Positions 1 to 11,861 of a DNA stretch of 64,000 nucleotides are shown piece by piece. How positions within the stretch are numbered: the stretch's first letter is position 1; each line of letters starts with the position of its first letter. Location of the stretch: assembly GCA_022496805.1 (NCBI GenBank), contig CM040088.1, positions 30,696,452-30,760,451 on the forward strand. The letters run 5' to 3'. The notes under the pieces are model-generated. The model saw only the letters and a program-made list of their open reading frames with translations, ran no database searches and was not told where the DNA came from. Made by a program: the position numbers and the translations under genes. Origin of the DNA: Pohlia nutans. Taxonomy: Eukaryota; Streptophyta; Bryopsida; Bryales; Mniaceae.

Positions 1-222
1 GAGAAATAGGGTTCCTAACCCGCACAAAATCAACAGAAATTTTGTTGGTTCTGTGCGGGTTAGAAACAATTGATTCCGGAAAATCAACAAGAACTTGTTG
101 GTTCCAAGAGGAAAATCAACAGGAATTTGTTGGTTCCAAGAGAAAACTTGTTGGTTCTGTGCAGATGACTAAATGTTTGCTACGTTAAACCCATTCTCTG
201 TTGGTTCCAACAGATGTGTCTT

Positions 223-450
223 GGTTTTGTCTTGGTTTTTAATCACTCTCTAGTAGTGTGTTGTAACTGCTTAAAGCAATTGTTGAGCGTAATCAGAGAG
301 CAAGCCTTTGAGCAATAATTAATGAGAATAGTGAGTGGTTTTGTCTTGGTTTTTACGCACTCTCTAGTAGTGTGTTGTAACTGCTTAAAGCAATTGTTGA
401 GCATAATCAGAGAGCAAGCCTTTGAGCAATAATTAATGAGAATAGTGAGT
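223..450. repeat. 114-bp tandem duplication in the CACTA subterminal region
   Basis: Two adjacent 114-bp units (223-336 and 337-450) differ at only a few bases. Each starts GGTTTTGTCTTGG and ends at GTGAGT. The open frame across them on the minus strand repeats the same peptide and is not taken as a gene. Confidence 0.9.
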
Positions 451-539
451 GAATCTAATAAAAATTGCAAATGTTTACAAGTTCTAGAGTTGGGATAAAT
501 CAAGAATGTGGGATCACTTGTAAAAGAGTCTGGTCGGTT

Positions 540-1100
540 TCCAAAGCTTAAAGCCAATTGTTGTTTGTCAATGCTATAAGCAACAATTTGTGTTTATATG
601 TTTCCACTATAAGCGATTTGTCCATGTTTAAAGCAATTGAGTCATTGTATATGTCAAACGCAATTTGTACATGTGGTTGAAAATATTTCTAAATGTGACT
701 TGATGTTGTAAAGCCTTGAGCAATTTAATAAGAAAAATGCTATAAGCGGATAAATATGAGAACTGACCAGAGCATATTGGGAATTGTAACTCTAAAAGCG
801 AGATTACAATCATGCTATGTGGTTGGAGTACATTGCCTTGAGCAAGTTATTAGGTTAGTTGCTATACGCAAGTGAATAGGAAAACGTCCAAAGTAAAATG
901 ATGGCACATTGCGAAAAACAACATTTTGATACTAACATGTGGTTGAATGATGAATGAGTGATGTTATAAGCAATTATTGTGAGTCTATGCCTTGAGCAAA
1001 TGCAACAAGGAAATTGTTATCCTTGTGCCTTGAGCTTTATGTTTTGTGATCCTTTTAGGCTAAAAGCTTGCCTTTGTTTATAAGCCAACACACTAGTATA
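540..1100. repeat. Subterminal array of short degenerate motifs
   Basis: The motifs CCTTGAGCAA, CTATAAGCAA and TTAAAGCAA recur about every 30-50 bp through this stretch, on one strand and without a fixed period. Such clustered short motifs next to an end are typical of CACTA subterminal regions, where the DNA-binding transposon protein attaches. Motif function here is inferred. Confidence 0.6.
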
Positions 1101-2551
1101 AGACGGTGACTGCATGTTTGTATTGTTGCATCCATAAGTCATAGACAAAAACTAAAGATAGGATAAAGAGTGCTCCTCACAAGGCGTTCTTATGGTACGG
1201 GTGACTAAAAGGCTTCAAAATCAAGTACTACTTTCTGAAGTAATGAATGTAGTGGTAAAAATGTATTTAATTAGAAAAATATTTTCAATCACAACTTTCT
1301 TCTTATCTAATTATGATGTCCATCAAATTTATTTTTCAAAATTATCCATCTTTGAGGCATTAAATTTGATTTGTAATAACAATGTAAAAACTTGTTTAAT
1401 TTGTTGTAAAAAATGATATTTTAATGGTTTTTACCCTTCTCACACTATTTTTGGAATTAAAATTTCATGTTTCACTAAATCACCATATACACATTTTTTC
1501 ATTCTTAGGTTTTCGAGGCTTATTAAATATCATATAATGGAAGGATTCTAATTTTAGAAAATAACTTAATAACTATTCAACATCTAATCACATTAGACCA
1601 CCTAAAAAGTTGAATAATGAATTTTTAATTATATATAGTCCATTTTACACTACATTTAGTTGAAACACTACATCGTATTTTTAACTAATATGGTCGTAGC
1701 GAAGCACTAACCCAAAAATAAACCCAGCCAAAAATACCATTGTGTAGATATCCCTTGTACCCCTAAACCTTCAAAATCTCGTACATCCATGATCATTAAC
1801 AAAAAATTAACTAAAAAAATTCAAAGTTTATTTTCTTAAAAAATCCATCACTTCAGACTATTTTTTCCACTCACTCATACCACAAGAATACCCTACACCT
1901 ATATCCAGTGAGTTAATTTATCTTTATTTCTCGCAATAATCAAATGAAAATAGAAAACCATTTTGAAAGTGACCTTAGTCGCATTACGATAGACTATCTA
2001 ACCTTCTTTAATCCAAATAACCTCCACTATACGTTTTTTTGGGTGGTTTGTTTCCCAAGCTTCTCCGTTCAACATCATTCTTGAAATTTTATCACTTCTT
2101 GTGATACTTTCAAGAATGTAGTCGTATCTTTTAATTGGTGTTCATGTAGAAAACTTCACCATTGAAGCTCAAAGAGGACTTAGTCGTGAGATTGAATGTC
2201 GATTTTCAGAACACTCAAATGTATGGGTTACATGATTATAAGGTTTGATCATGAGTTTTTTTCTAAAATTTTGAGCAAAATCAACAAGTCATTCATTGCA
2301 AAAATTCTCATAAATTCTCGAACCATGATTAGGGTTTGAAATTTTAGGGGCAGACAATGATGTAGTGTATCTAAGTGCTCACAAAAAATGATGGTCTAAA
2401 ACTAAACACAACAACAATGATTGATTCCGAAAGATTGATGTTTGAGTGAAGTAACTGGTTAGTGACTGGTTGAACCAATATCTATGATCATCAAATTCTT
2501 GTTTGTTTACGAGGGTGTGCACAATGGGCTGTCGACGAGGACAAGGGTTGT

Positions 2552-3027
2552 GTGAGCCCCATGATTCCGACTCTTGTGCAGGAACCGACAACAATTTTTT
2601 GCACCTCAATGTTTTGTTTCCATTTCGATGTGAGACCCCAACAACCCATAGAGGAAATTGCAAAGACAATCGGAATTTATAACATTGAGCTCTTCCCACT
2701 GAAATCAGATACCATACAGATAGACCAGAACCCATCTCTTCATTTGCTCCATTGGTACTCCATCTCTGTTCTTGCCTCACTACTACTACTCCTTTTCACT
2801 GTTACCGCCATAACTGCTTTGCCCTGGATTAGATTCCAAGGCGTTCAAAATACTTTTGTTGACAATTGGTGGCCTCTTTCAAAAATCATAACATGTCATA
2901 CGGAATTGCTAACAAAGTCCTTCATATTCCTAATTATGACTTTCAAGTTTCAACAAATTCCGAAATCACAGTATCCATGTATAAGTGAATTTGAGGACAA
3001 AAAATGTCCCCTTGGTCCTTTAGGGGT
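2552..3027 (+). CDS. Unrecognised open frame with one predicted membrane segment
   Basis: A frame open for about 158 codons runs up to a TTAA-element end at 3021-3030 and then continues into it. An in-frame ATG lies three codons into the frame. About residues 70-95 form a hydrophobic helix (LASLLLLLFTVTAITAL core) followed by an aromatic, tryptophan-containing stretch with DNWW. It lies inside the CACTA-type element. A second frame from an ATG at about 2524 (Cys-rich, about 52 residues) overlaps it, so neither can be preferred from sequence alone. I do not recognise a family; it may be a captured fragment or chance. Confidence 0.2.
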
Positions 3028-3030
3028 TAA
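3021..3030. mobile_element. Solitary TTAA-element end
   Basis: TTTAGGGG followed by TTAA (3027-3030) matches the right end of the TTAA-flanked family, preceded by the CTTGGTCC block seen at other ends. No matching left end was found upstream, so this is a remnant. Confidence 0.5.
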
Positions 3031-3447
3031 AAGACATATTGAATCCCACATGCTTAGTTTTGTAAGAGTCTTTGAGAATTTTTTTGATATGATCTATCGT
3101 TTTTAAATTGGTAAATCACGTTGGAAATTAAACAAATTGCGTACTCAGATTCCTTAATAACCTGTCAAATTTACAATAACAACCTTGTATAGGGGTGCAT
3201 TCATGGTAATAGGAGCCAACGGTGCCCAAATCTAAGGACACTTGATGAGTGCTTAGGATATGATATCTTCAACATATGTAGATATTAAAAAAAAATTAAG
3301 GACATTTTGCAAAATATTAAGGACATTTTGCAAAATATTAAGGACATTTTAGTCCTTATTAAGGATTGGTTACAACTATATTTTAGTCCTTTTGAACTAC
3401 GAATAATTCTTCAAACATCGTCAAAATTTAGTTTATGTAAGAATGAC

Positions 3448-3449
<2 letters not shown>

Positions 3450-3494
<45 letters not shown>
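3450..3494. repeat. (TA)n microsatellite
   Basis: About 22 uninterrupted TA dinucleotides. Confidence 0.95.
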
Positions 3495-3496
<2 letters not shown>

Positions 3497-4119
3497 AAAT
3501 AATTTATATTGCATTATCAATTCAAATGATAAAATTATTGTTTGATAGTTCATAAAAATAAGCACTGGTTACACTTATATTGGCTCCTATCACCATGAAT
3601 GCACTAATAGATCATCCAAAATCTTCAAGGAATGAGAAGCAGAACATAGACAAGTGTTGGATGTCTTCGACTTAATATTTTGTAGCTCGGTCCGCCTGTG
3701 TCTGTGTTCAAGGGAAGGTAATGGGGCCTAGGGCCACATTTTAGTATAAAAGTAGGCAATTCCAAACCACTATGGCCACCCCACTCCCTCACATACATAC
3801 AATTAACTTATATTCACAAAATGATTTATAAGTCTCATATAAGTATAATTTTAAAACATTTTCCATTTATTTTTATTTATGATGAAAATAAGAATCTTGA
3901 ATTATATTTGCAAGTATTCCATCTATCAAGATTTATTTTTTGAAAATAATTAAATATTCAACATAAACATGTCGTTCACGCTTTCTTTATATGGTGCTAT
4001 AAAATGAATTAATGGCTAAAATATTTACCAAAAATCAATCAATCTATCTATCTATATATATACATATATATATACAACTTTCATTCATAAAAATAATTGT
4101 GTTTACATTGTAACAATAC

Positions 4120-4541
4120 TTAACCCTTTGACGCACCTGCGTCCATATAATGAACTACAAATAGATTGCAACCTTTCTCAACACTACATCTTGTACAGTT
4201 TTTCATCCATCCAAATTTCTCTTGGTTCTTGTGCTAATTGACTATCATTTGTATGGTATGGATTCTAAATATTCTTATATAAATAGTTCCAAGATATTCC
4301 ACTTTATTTTAAGACTATGTATCCATAGAGCTTAGAATTTTATGAAATATTTTGACAAAAATTGGAAAATATTCACTAGAAATTTTTAAATCTTTGACAG
4401 GGCTATGAAAGAAATTATACCAAAAATAAATAAAAAATTAATTATGATATTTTGATGAAGATCAAACTTTGGATATACAAATGTATAAAATTTGTAACTC
4501 ACTTATACCCAAAGTAAGGGTTGTGGGCATTTAGGGGTTAA
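4120..4541. mobile_element. TTAA-flanked piggyBac-type MITE, 422 bp
   Basis: TTAA at 4120-4123 is followed by CCCTTTGACGCACCT and then a stem-like block (GCGTCCA, 5 nt, TGAACTA). The right end is ATTTAGGGG before TTAA (4538-4541). The interior matches, inverted, the element ending at 38236. TTAA duplication with CCC-starting ends is the piggyBac signature; there is no coding capacity. Confidence 0.75.
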
Positions 4542-4980
4542 TGGAAAGTAACTGTTTATAAAATTCAAAACTCAAAACTCAAAATTATTTTGTAATCGAC
4601 TATGAATATGATATTGACCAACAGTGGATGAAGTTTGTTGTGATTGGTTGAAATGTAATCTTGGGAATGTAATACTCTAAATGTAGTGATTTTTGGAGAG
4701 TTTTGGTTGCTTAATTTTACAAGTTTACTTTTTCAAGAGCACTTTTGAACTATTTTGAATTAAGATCTTAGAAAAGTTTGGTGAATCACTTCAACATGAA
4801 ATGAGGCATAAAAGCTTCATAAATCACCCCCTTTCTAAATGGTTCACACATGCATGAAGCTGGTTTCCTATAAAATCTATAGTAAAGAATCTACACTACA
4901 AAAAGTGCATGAAAGATGAGAAAACATGTATGAAATATGTACATTGTCTTCAAAATGAACACACGGGCAATTAAAGTTAA
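4542..4980 (-). mobile_element. Truncated TTAA-flanked MITE, inverted copy
   Basis: The stretch is the reverse complement of most of the 33693-34269 element. It contains the same order of blocks and ends at 4977-4980 with a mutated hairpin end (TGTTCA, 5 nt, AAGACA) 15 nt from the TTAA. The opposite end is missing where it abuts the 4120-4541 element. Confidence 0.6.
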
Positions 4981-5949
4981 CCCCTAATGAACCGAGACTA
5001 TTTTGTTCAAAAGTTACTACAATGTTGCCATCTCGGCTGCCATTTCTAATTCCTAGGGCACAATTTCATATTTTTTTTAATTTCACAATCCAACTATAGA
5101 AATTTTTCCTTTAATACCAAAGGAATGCACACAAAAAAATTCACAATCTTTGATTGTATAGATTAGAAGATATAGACGTTTGAAGTGAGAAATGGGAATG
5201 TGAGAAAAAAAAACTTGCCCATAATTTTAGCTGCGTATTTTTCTTTTTATTTAAAATTTATTCCACTATAGAGACTTGCTGCGCTTCATATTCACAATCT
5301 ACACAATGTTAGTTACTTGTATACCACATTTGAGAAGTAAGAGAATGATTTAACATATTGAAAACAATACTGCAAATGGAAGAGGTGCAAACCATTGCAA
5401 AACACATTTAATTTATTGTGAACTTGGTTTTGTTTAATATCTCAATCCAAATGGCAAAGACGAAGATTCTTGTCTCATGTTGAAGTAGAAAAAAAAATTA
5501 CAAAATCTCTAATTTTTATCTCTAAATGAAGTTATTTTTTTCCCACATTGCACAACTAGGTTATAAAATTTTGACTCCTCTTGGAATGAAATTATTGAAC
5601 TATAGAGAGTTTTTAATATTTTTTTAATATTTAATTTTAATTTTAATTTTTTACCATCCCGAATAGTATCAAGTCACTTGCTTCCGTATCAAATTTTAAA
5701 GCTATTCGAGTAGTGTAGTATTTTTCTTGAGCTGCTCGATCTCGTGAAAAAATGGCTTCAAGCAATATAACATTTTCTACCAATGTTTGGTGGGAAAAAA
5801 AATCTCACAAAGCTCTTGAAATTCCTCATGTTCACTACAGATTTCAAAATATTAGACTCAAAATCGACATCGTGGCTTATATCTTGGGAACCTACTCGGT
5901 TTTGTAAATGTCCTACTGTAGTTAGGACACTTGGTCTTTTAGGAGTTAA
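4977..5949. mobile_element. Probable TTAA-flanked element, 973 bp
   Basis: TTAA (4977-4980) precedes CCCCTAATGAACCGAG. The candidate right end reads inward from 5949 as CTCCTAAAAGACCAAG after TTAA (5946-5949). The ends agree at about 11 of 16 positions. It shares its left TTAA with the preceding truncated copy. Weaker than the other members because the pairing rests on the ends alone. Confidence 0.45.
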
Positions 5950-6833
5950 CACTCTTACTTTTACTATGTATTCTCTTGATTCATATGAGTCTTAGGTTTG
6001 AAAGTCGTGTATGTATGTTTGTTTGGTTGCACTTAGCTTCATCTGTAACTTCAATTAGCGATTCTGTGCAAAAATACCTTCCTATTTCTTCTCATATGTT
6101 ACAAGTCATTTTTGTGTTAGTAGAACAATTTTGATTTGATAGATGAATGTAAAGGCAAATAGACAAGTAGAAGGGTGGCGAAGCAGTACTTAAAGCAGTT
6201 TTGTACTTTGCACAGGGCATTGTTTTTGGAGTACACACTACTAGAGAGTGCGTCAAAACCAAGACAAAACCAAGACACATCTGTTGGAACCAACAAAGAA
6301 TGGGTTTAACGTAGCAAACATTTAGTCATCTGCACAGAACCAACAAGTTTTCTCGTTGTTTAGCGTGCATGGCTATTTCAATATAGTGGCTTCGATTACA
6401 TAATAACTATATGTTGGTTATGTGCTACTACCAAAAATCAAATTGCATTTTCTGTTCATTATGATCTGCAATCAACTGTTCTTAACCCGCACAGAACCAA
6501 CAGAATTTCTGTTGATTTTGTGCGGGTTAGGAACCCCATTTCTCTAATAGTGACATTTCTGGTTAGGCTGAGATAGTGACTCATTGTAGTACAAATGATT
6601 TTGCCTGGATATTGTGCTTTGCTTAAGGTTGTGTAAAAACGATGCGTTTAAATTTTTCTTAAGTAAAGTATTATCTCCTTTTATCATAAGCTACTAATTA
6701 CGAGTGTATGACTGTGTGTTTACTTGGTCTCTGTTGAGACAATATCTATAGGCAGCCCTTTGGAGACAGTAACTGGTTACTGTATTCTCTGCCTCTCAAC
6801 CTCTCAAGTACTCAGGTAAGTAGAGTAAGTATT

Positions 6834-7228
6834 TAAGGTTGATTGTCCTAAAACCACCAACTTAAGCAATCTGGACTATTTCTGGCAGTCCTAAATTCGA
6901 AAAAAAAATATGACCGCATTCGAAATAGGTTTTGATGAGGATTGCAAAAATTTGCAACATCTAATTCGCATTTGTTAATTTTATACAAAATTCCAAAGTG
7001 GAAAGTAACCTGCGACCCAAATCAAACCTCTAGGTTCCCCCATGTTCACATTTTGTTGTTCCTAATTCCGCTCATGAGCTAACCCAAAACCACCAACTAT
7101 TTCTTGGTGTGCCATTGGTCTCCTTCAATAGTGAAATTGGTGGTTTTAGGTCTCAACTGTGGTGGCCCCAAGAAAAGTCTACATGTCATAATTGGGGGAG
7201 GTGGTGGTTTTAGGACATCCTACCTTAC
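6834..7228 (+). mobile_element. TA-type MITE, copy 1 of an inverted pair
   Basis: The 395-bp unit is bounded by TA at both ends. Its own terminal inverted repeats are AGGTTGATTGTCCTAAAA and AGGTAGGATGTCCTAAAA, both continuing into CCACCA. The CCTAAAACCACCA block occurs twice in each orientation inside the unit. TA duplication suggests a mariner/Stowaway-like element; no coding frame is present. Confidence 0.8.
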
Positions 7229-7305
7229 ACCCTTTGGCTGCAATAAACTATACAAATATTGTTTACAAAGGTGAGGGTTGGTTCTTCATCAAAGCACTAA
7301 CATAC

Positions 7306-7700
7306 GTAAGGTAGGATGTCCTAAAACCACCACCTCCCCCAATTATGACATGTAGACTTTTCTTGGGGCCACCACAGTTGAGACCTAAAACCACCAATTT
7401 CACTATTGAAGGAGACCAATGGCACACCAAGAAATAGTTGGTGGTTTTGGGTTAGCTCATGAGCGGAATTAGGAACAACAAAGTGTGAACATGGGGGAAC
7501 CTAGAGGTTTGATTTGGGTTGCAGGTTACTTTCCACTTTGAAATTTTGTATAAAATTAACAAATGCGAATTAGATGTTGCAAATTTTTGCAATCCTCATC
7601 AAAACCTATTTTGAATGCGGTCATATTTTTTTTTCGAATTTAGGACTGCCAGAAATAGTCCAGATTGCTTAAGTTGGTGGTTTTAGGACAATCAACCTTA
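7306..7700 (-). mobile_element. TA-type MITE, copy 2 of an inverted pair
   Basis: This is the reverse complement of 6834-7228, the same length (395 bp) with only a handful of differences, after a 77-nt spacer (7229-7305). It is flanked by TA on both sides. Together the two copies would fold into a very long hairpin if transcribed. Confidence 0.85.
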
Positions 7701-8099
7701 GTCAAATACATACATTTGTCGTGTTCATGGTCATCCTATACTTACCTAGCTATTCTAAACAAGAATATGACTATTAGTTTACTAAAAGTAAAATTATTTA
7801 GAAATGTACTGCAATAACCTTTCACTTCACTTTTAAGTGAATCAAGAGCTTCTTTTTCCAGCCACAGGGTTCTAGTTATGATTTGATCATGGTGAAGCCT
7901 TGTGTACAAATCAATAACTACTTTCCACCAACACTTTTACTTTCATTGTTTACTTTCTACTTTTTTCCCTTTAATCACACAAATAATATGTACATATTAT
8001 TGAAAACAAACAAATAATCAGTAATTCAAGGACGTGCAAAAAAAACGATGTGAAATTATTTCTAATGTAAAAAAGAACATGCAAATTAGTCGGGTTTTT
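7701..8099. other. Unassigned AT-rich spacer
   Basis: No repeat end, frame or RNA gene was recognised. The sequence changes to a less AT-rich composition at about 8100. Confidence 0.5.
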
Positions 8100-8254
8100 T
8101 TTGGTAACCCCGATTGATACCACCCCGATACCCGCGATTCCAGCTGCCCCCGGGTCCGGGCATAGGTGGCTCCGCGTAACCCAAAGGGCTGCGTGACGAC
8201 GTGGGTGATAAGGCAGATGACGCTTTGATGGGTGTTGATGGCGGGCGTTGAAGA

Positions 8255-8427
8255 ATGATCGGGAATTCGGTGTTTTCAGCGGATTTTTTTAACTCCTGTG
8301 ACGTGTGAGCTTGATTTGCTTATTTCGGAGACTGACGCGTTTTGTGGCTATGGTGATCAACCGATCATGCCGCCTTTCACGAAATCAGAGCCAGTATTAA
8401 GGGGCCAGCAGTTCACATACACACAGG
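8255..8427 (+). CDS. Possible first exon of an unidentified gene (frame broken by a T-run)
   Basis: An ATG at 8255 opens a frame (MIGNSVFSADF) that runs into a seven-T tract at 8284-8290. One base fewer in that tract would join it to the downstream frame (LTPVTCELDLLISETD through FTYTQ), which ends at a good donor, CAG before GTGAGA at 8428. The segment sits just after a GC-richer, promoter-like stretch (8100-8250). The final FTYTQ resembles the start of a QLQ domain (FTxxQ), but no continuation was found at a compatible splice site. It could be an exon with an assembly or somatic indel, a pseudogene, or chance. Confidence 0.25.
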
Positions 8428-8654
8428 TGAGATCAAGCTCTTGCAAACTTAGCCAGGTTCAAATTTACGTCAGTGCTCGTGCAATTCAACTTTCTGAACA
8501 GTCAACAGTGATCTTCAACAAAATTCTCGATCCTTCGAAAGTGACGTAAGCCCTAAATTGTGCCATTCGGTCAAACCCTATCAAACGTCTTTGGTTTTTA
8601 TCAATTTTAGCTCATGATCAAAGTTTGACGAAGTGAACTGAAGTTCGTGATCAA

Positions 8655-8850
8655 TATCATCAGCTAAAATTGATAGAAGCTTTGATTACGTACTTTGTCC
8701 AGGTTCAAATTGTGCAATGCAACTGATCATCAACTAAAACCTGATATTGATTATGTCATAATGCTCGTCGAAATCAATTGATCATCAGTTAAAACTGATA
8801 TTGATTACGTACATTGTCAACTTTGATTACATACTTTGCCAGACTCAAGG
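8655..8850. repeat. Degenerate tandem repeats of about 56-67 bp
   Basis: Blocks ATCATCA(G/A)(C/T)TAAAA and TTGATTACGTAC recur three to four times at 56-67-bp spacing. They lie in what would be an intron of the candidate gene; no function is visible. Confidence 0.55.
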
Positions 8851-9216
8851 TGATGAATGGAAATTTTAGGGTTTGATGGGAGCGGTCATGGTAAGATGTG
8901 GAATGAGAGTGAGGCCTGTTTTGAGTAGGGAAACCTCTTGTGTGAATGTGGTTCTAGAATCTGATCGGCTGACATGGTAGCCACAGTTGTTCTAAATTCT
9001 TTTTCAGAGTGACTGCGGAAGCACTGTATGGTAACCATATATGCTATTATTAGAATGGTCAGAATTTGAAATGTTATTGTTAGATGACATTTCAAAGATG
9101 ATTCTAATGCACCAGAGAATGCATTATTTGGATATCATGTGCAAAATTTATAAGTGTTTGAAGTTTTTTCGGTACATGACCTGAAATTGACACGAGTTGA
9201 GGGGGTGTGGCGCAAG

Positions 9217-9256
9217 ATTTTAGATTTTAGGGTTTAGGGTTTTAGGATTTTAGGGG
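9217..9256. repeat. Short TTTAGGG-like interstitial stretch ending at a TTAA-element-like end
   Basis: Degenerate TTTTAGGGTTTAGGG units resemble the plant-type telomere repeat. The stretch ends TTTTAGGGG then TTAA (9257-9260), which also matches a TTAA-element end. No partner end was found. Confidence 0.35.
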
Positions 9257-9643
9257 TTAAGGTAGAGGGTAACTAACTGCATAACCTACCTAAATGCAAC
9301 ACAATTCCTTATTTTTAGAAATACAAAACATTACAGGCCACTGGTTTCCATTATCAAGGACTCCTGTCGTGTGATTGAATATGGATATGAAATTATTGTT
9401 TTGATGACTTAGCTTGCAGAATTTTTGTTTATGTCACGTGAATAGTAAGAGGTCCTCTCCACACTGCATTGTGATTCTTGCTCAGTATGACCTTTGAGTT
9501 TTTAACAATTGCTATGCTTTGAATTAGTTTGAAATTATCCCTTGAACTCGAATCATATGCAGGATATGACCTTCAACTGCGAAGTCTCTGAGAGTTGTCA
9601 GACGCTCTAAGCTAGATCTGTTTGCCAACAGTGAACGTTGCAG

Positions 9644-9736
9644 CAACTGCATGAATCCAATAGTCTTCAAGTAGATCAACTTACTGTATCACAACTTCAC
9701 CTGGGAGGAAAGAGACAGTATCTTCTTTGCACTTGA
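9644..9736 (+). CDS. Coding-like segment, unidentified
   Basis: After a TTGCAG acceptor-like site (9638-9643), a 30-codon frame rich in Gln and Leu (QLHESNSLQVDQLTVSQLHL) runs to a TGA. In the same frame just upstream there are two stops, so it could only begin by splicing. It lies in the less AT-rich 8.1-12 kb region. It may be a terminal exon or chance. Confidence 0.2.
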   Translation, partial: QLHESNSLQVDQLTVSQLHLGGKRQYLLCT

Positions 9737-9854
9737 ACAAATCTCTACTTCTGCAATATTAACAGGAACTGAAATGCGCTGTGGATCTTAAGATAATAGT
9801 TTTAAGATATACCACTTGTGATCATACAGCTTCTTATTTCTCCGGATCTTGGAT

Positions 9855-10094
9855 TTAACCCCTAAAAGGACCAAGCAGCCCAAATCAGGCTTCATGTTTT
9901 TTTCACGCGGTTTTAAGTAGGTACTATGTGGACTTCCTTTTGTTCAAATTTATTTGAATTTTGACCAACACATGCAATGTTCTTCATTGATTCCGGTGAT
10001 ATAAAATATGGTCCCATCTGAATTATATTTTCCACAGTATGATTGGTTGAATTTGTCATTTAAAAACCATGAATCCTTGGTCCTTAGGGGTTTA
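9855..10094. mobile_element. TTAA-type MITE, 240 bp
   Basis: TTAA (9855-9858) is followed by CCCCTAAAAGGACCAAG. The right end read inward is CCCCTAAGGACCAAGG with TAAA as a mutated outer site. It is one of the smallest members and lacks the one-sided hairpin. Confidence 0.75.
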
Positions 10095-10336
10095 CTGGTG
10101 CGTTGGTTATGAAGATCAGTGTCGTGTCAAGTCATGTACACTGGAAATCACTTTTTATCGCAGGTTAAAGTTTAACTTTAGAGCCTGCATTTTGTGGGAT
10201 TTTGAGCCTGGGAAGTCAGCTGCCCGTGATTTGGAACAGTAGCAGACATTGGAACTGTAAAACCTACATTTCACATTCCTGGCTGGGTGAATTACCTCTT
10301 GCTCTTGCTGTTGCAACTCATAATCCTGACATACAG

Positions 10337-10496
10337 GACTTTTGTATGTGTTGGTTGTGAAGTCAAGAACGTACCAGAGTGTCTTAGAAGTCAAGCATAC
10401 TCAGTGATTTCTAGTTGTGGAGGCTGCATCATTGATCAGGGTCTGAAGAGGCAGCCTCTTTGCAGAACATTTATTGGATATGAACTTTCAGAGTAG
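10337..10496 (+). CDS. Coding-like segment with six cysteines, unidentified
   Basis: A CAG acceptor-like site at 10334-10336 precedes an open frame ending at TAG (10494-10496), about 52 residues. It contains CVGC, a lone Cys, CGGC and a final Cys (CxxC-CxxC spacing that could bind metal). A coding-like frame also exists on the opposite strand here (10155-10394), so direction is uncertain. No family was recognised. Confidence 0.2.
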
Positions 10497-11676
10497 CTGC
10501 AGTGAACACTGTGAGCTGAGCGACGTTGCTGACCATGGCTGTAGTTAGTGGTCACGAGGCCGTCAATACTAGTTCATAGTATTCAGTCTTCTAAACGACC
10601 GCCTGTGCTACTGTGCCAGGGAATTCAGGCGTTAGTCGAGTCCAGGACAAGGACAGAGAACACGATAAAAAGATCGCTCAATGCTCAGAACTGAGACGAA
10701 GTTTAATCAGTTTACTGTCCTCGAGTAAAGAAAGGTAAATCTTTCCCTCTAGCTCTTTATAGAACCAGATATTTGAAGAAAGTTTCAACTGGCAGTGTGT
10801 GGCACAAATCATGACCGTCTTTTCTCGTTGCAAGGATGTCTCCATTTCTTCCAACCATGTTGATAGATTCAAGTTCCTTGACCCAGCCACATGAATCACA
10901 TGAATCTAAATGGAGAGCGGCTCCAAGTTTGTCACAACGCTACCGAAATGCGCAATTATTGTGGGTCCCAAAGCACAGACTGAGTTCCAAAATCTTCATA
11001 TTTCTTCAGATTTTGTGAATTTCTTTCTGTTTGCAGTAAAAAAGTAAACTTCTTAGGACCCACAGCAATGGCAGATTTTGGTGTACCGCATTTATGATTG
11101 TGTCGTATTAGTGATGGTTTTCTCCCTGAAGATTTTTTGAACATTCAACTGGTGGATAGGCCAAGTCTTCTAGCACATGGTGATGTGTGCAAGGACAAGA
11201 AAGGTGACAATCAGCTCCGTGTCAGAAACAGAGACAAAGCTGGATAGTTAGAAATAGTTGGTTGCATGTTTTGCCTTGCTATGAAGTGACAGCAGAGTGG
11301 TACTCCCCACATTCAGCCATCTTGTCTGTAAAAAGAGATTTCCATTAGACACTTGCAGAGCGATTGCAACTCGCCAGTCACTGAGGATCTCGTGGGCTCA
11401 GTTCTCTGTGACTTCCGAGTTCCCAGCGCAATGTGGATGTTCAATGCTCTCTCACTTACTGTGCAGTGAAAGAGCAGTACAGCACATACTCAGAAATGAC
11501 AAACGAACTTCTCGTTTCGCAATCCAAACTAGACACTCTGCTAACATATTCTTGGTCAAGCCATGAGGCAGGGGACAAATAGTAATAGATACTTCTGAGC
11601 CACACCATTTATGGCATGCATAAAAAGGTTTCATTGTGTATATGACAGATTGCATAAAATACATTAAATAATCTTC

Positions 11677-11861
11677 GAGAGCTGGGCAGCTGAGCTCAAG
11701 AATAATATATCATTGGATATAATTTCAACTCATTTCGTTGAATCTGAAACGTTCAAATTTACTGATCAAAGGCCTTGTCTGATTGTTTCAACCAAAAAGA
11801 AGCTTGGACTGCGCCTCATGGAAAGGAAAGCACCGTTTCAAAGCGACAGGAAATATTCAAG
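11677..11861 (+). CDS. Coding-like internal exon candidate, unidentified
   Basis: An open frame of about 61 codons starts ESWAAELKNNISLD and ends DRKYSR at a donor-like AAG before GTGCGT (phase 2). It is rich in Lys, Glu and Arg with mixed third positions, as in a soluble protein. In-frame stops lie upstream at about 11667. With 8255-8427, 9644-9736 and 10337-10496 it could belong to one plus-strand gene. This is inference; transcripts would decide. Confidence 0.25.

Larger units (their letters stand above)
1..6552. mobile_element. Large CACTA-type element, left tip cut by window start
   Basis: The sequence at 1-62 returns as its inverse at 6482-6544, and 121-260 returns inverted at 6235-6360. 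These make long, imperfect terminal inverted repeats. Read inward from 6552, the right end is CACTATTAGAGAAATGG, the terminal signature of CACTA (En/Spm) elements; the left copy lacks only the first 8 bases, which lie before the window. Subterminal repeats of TTGTTGGTTC and of CTTGAGCAA/ATAAGCAA fit the transposase-binding arrays of this superfamily. No transposase is recognisable inside, and TTAA-flanked elements are nested at 4.1-5.9 kb, so it looks non-autonomous or decayed. The superfamily call is inference from the ends. Confidence 0.75.

Noticed and set aside
243..557. Minus-strand frame of 104 codons
   Set aside because: It spans the 114-bp tandem duplication and repeats its own peptide; it is in a noncoding subterminal region.
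9217..9256. Telomeric repeat array
   Set aside because: Only about 40 bp of degenerate TTTAGGG-like sequence; too short for a true interstitial telomere, and it may be an A/T-rich TTAA-element end.
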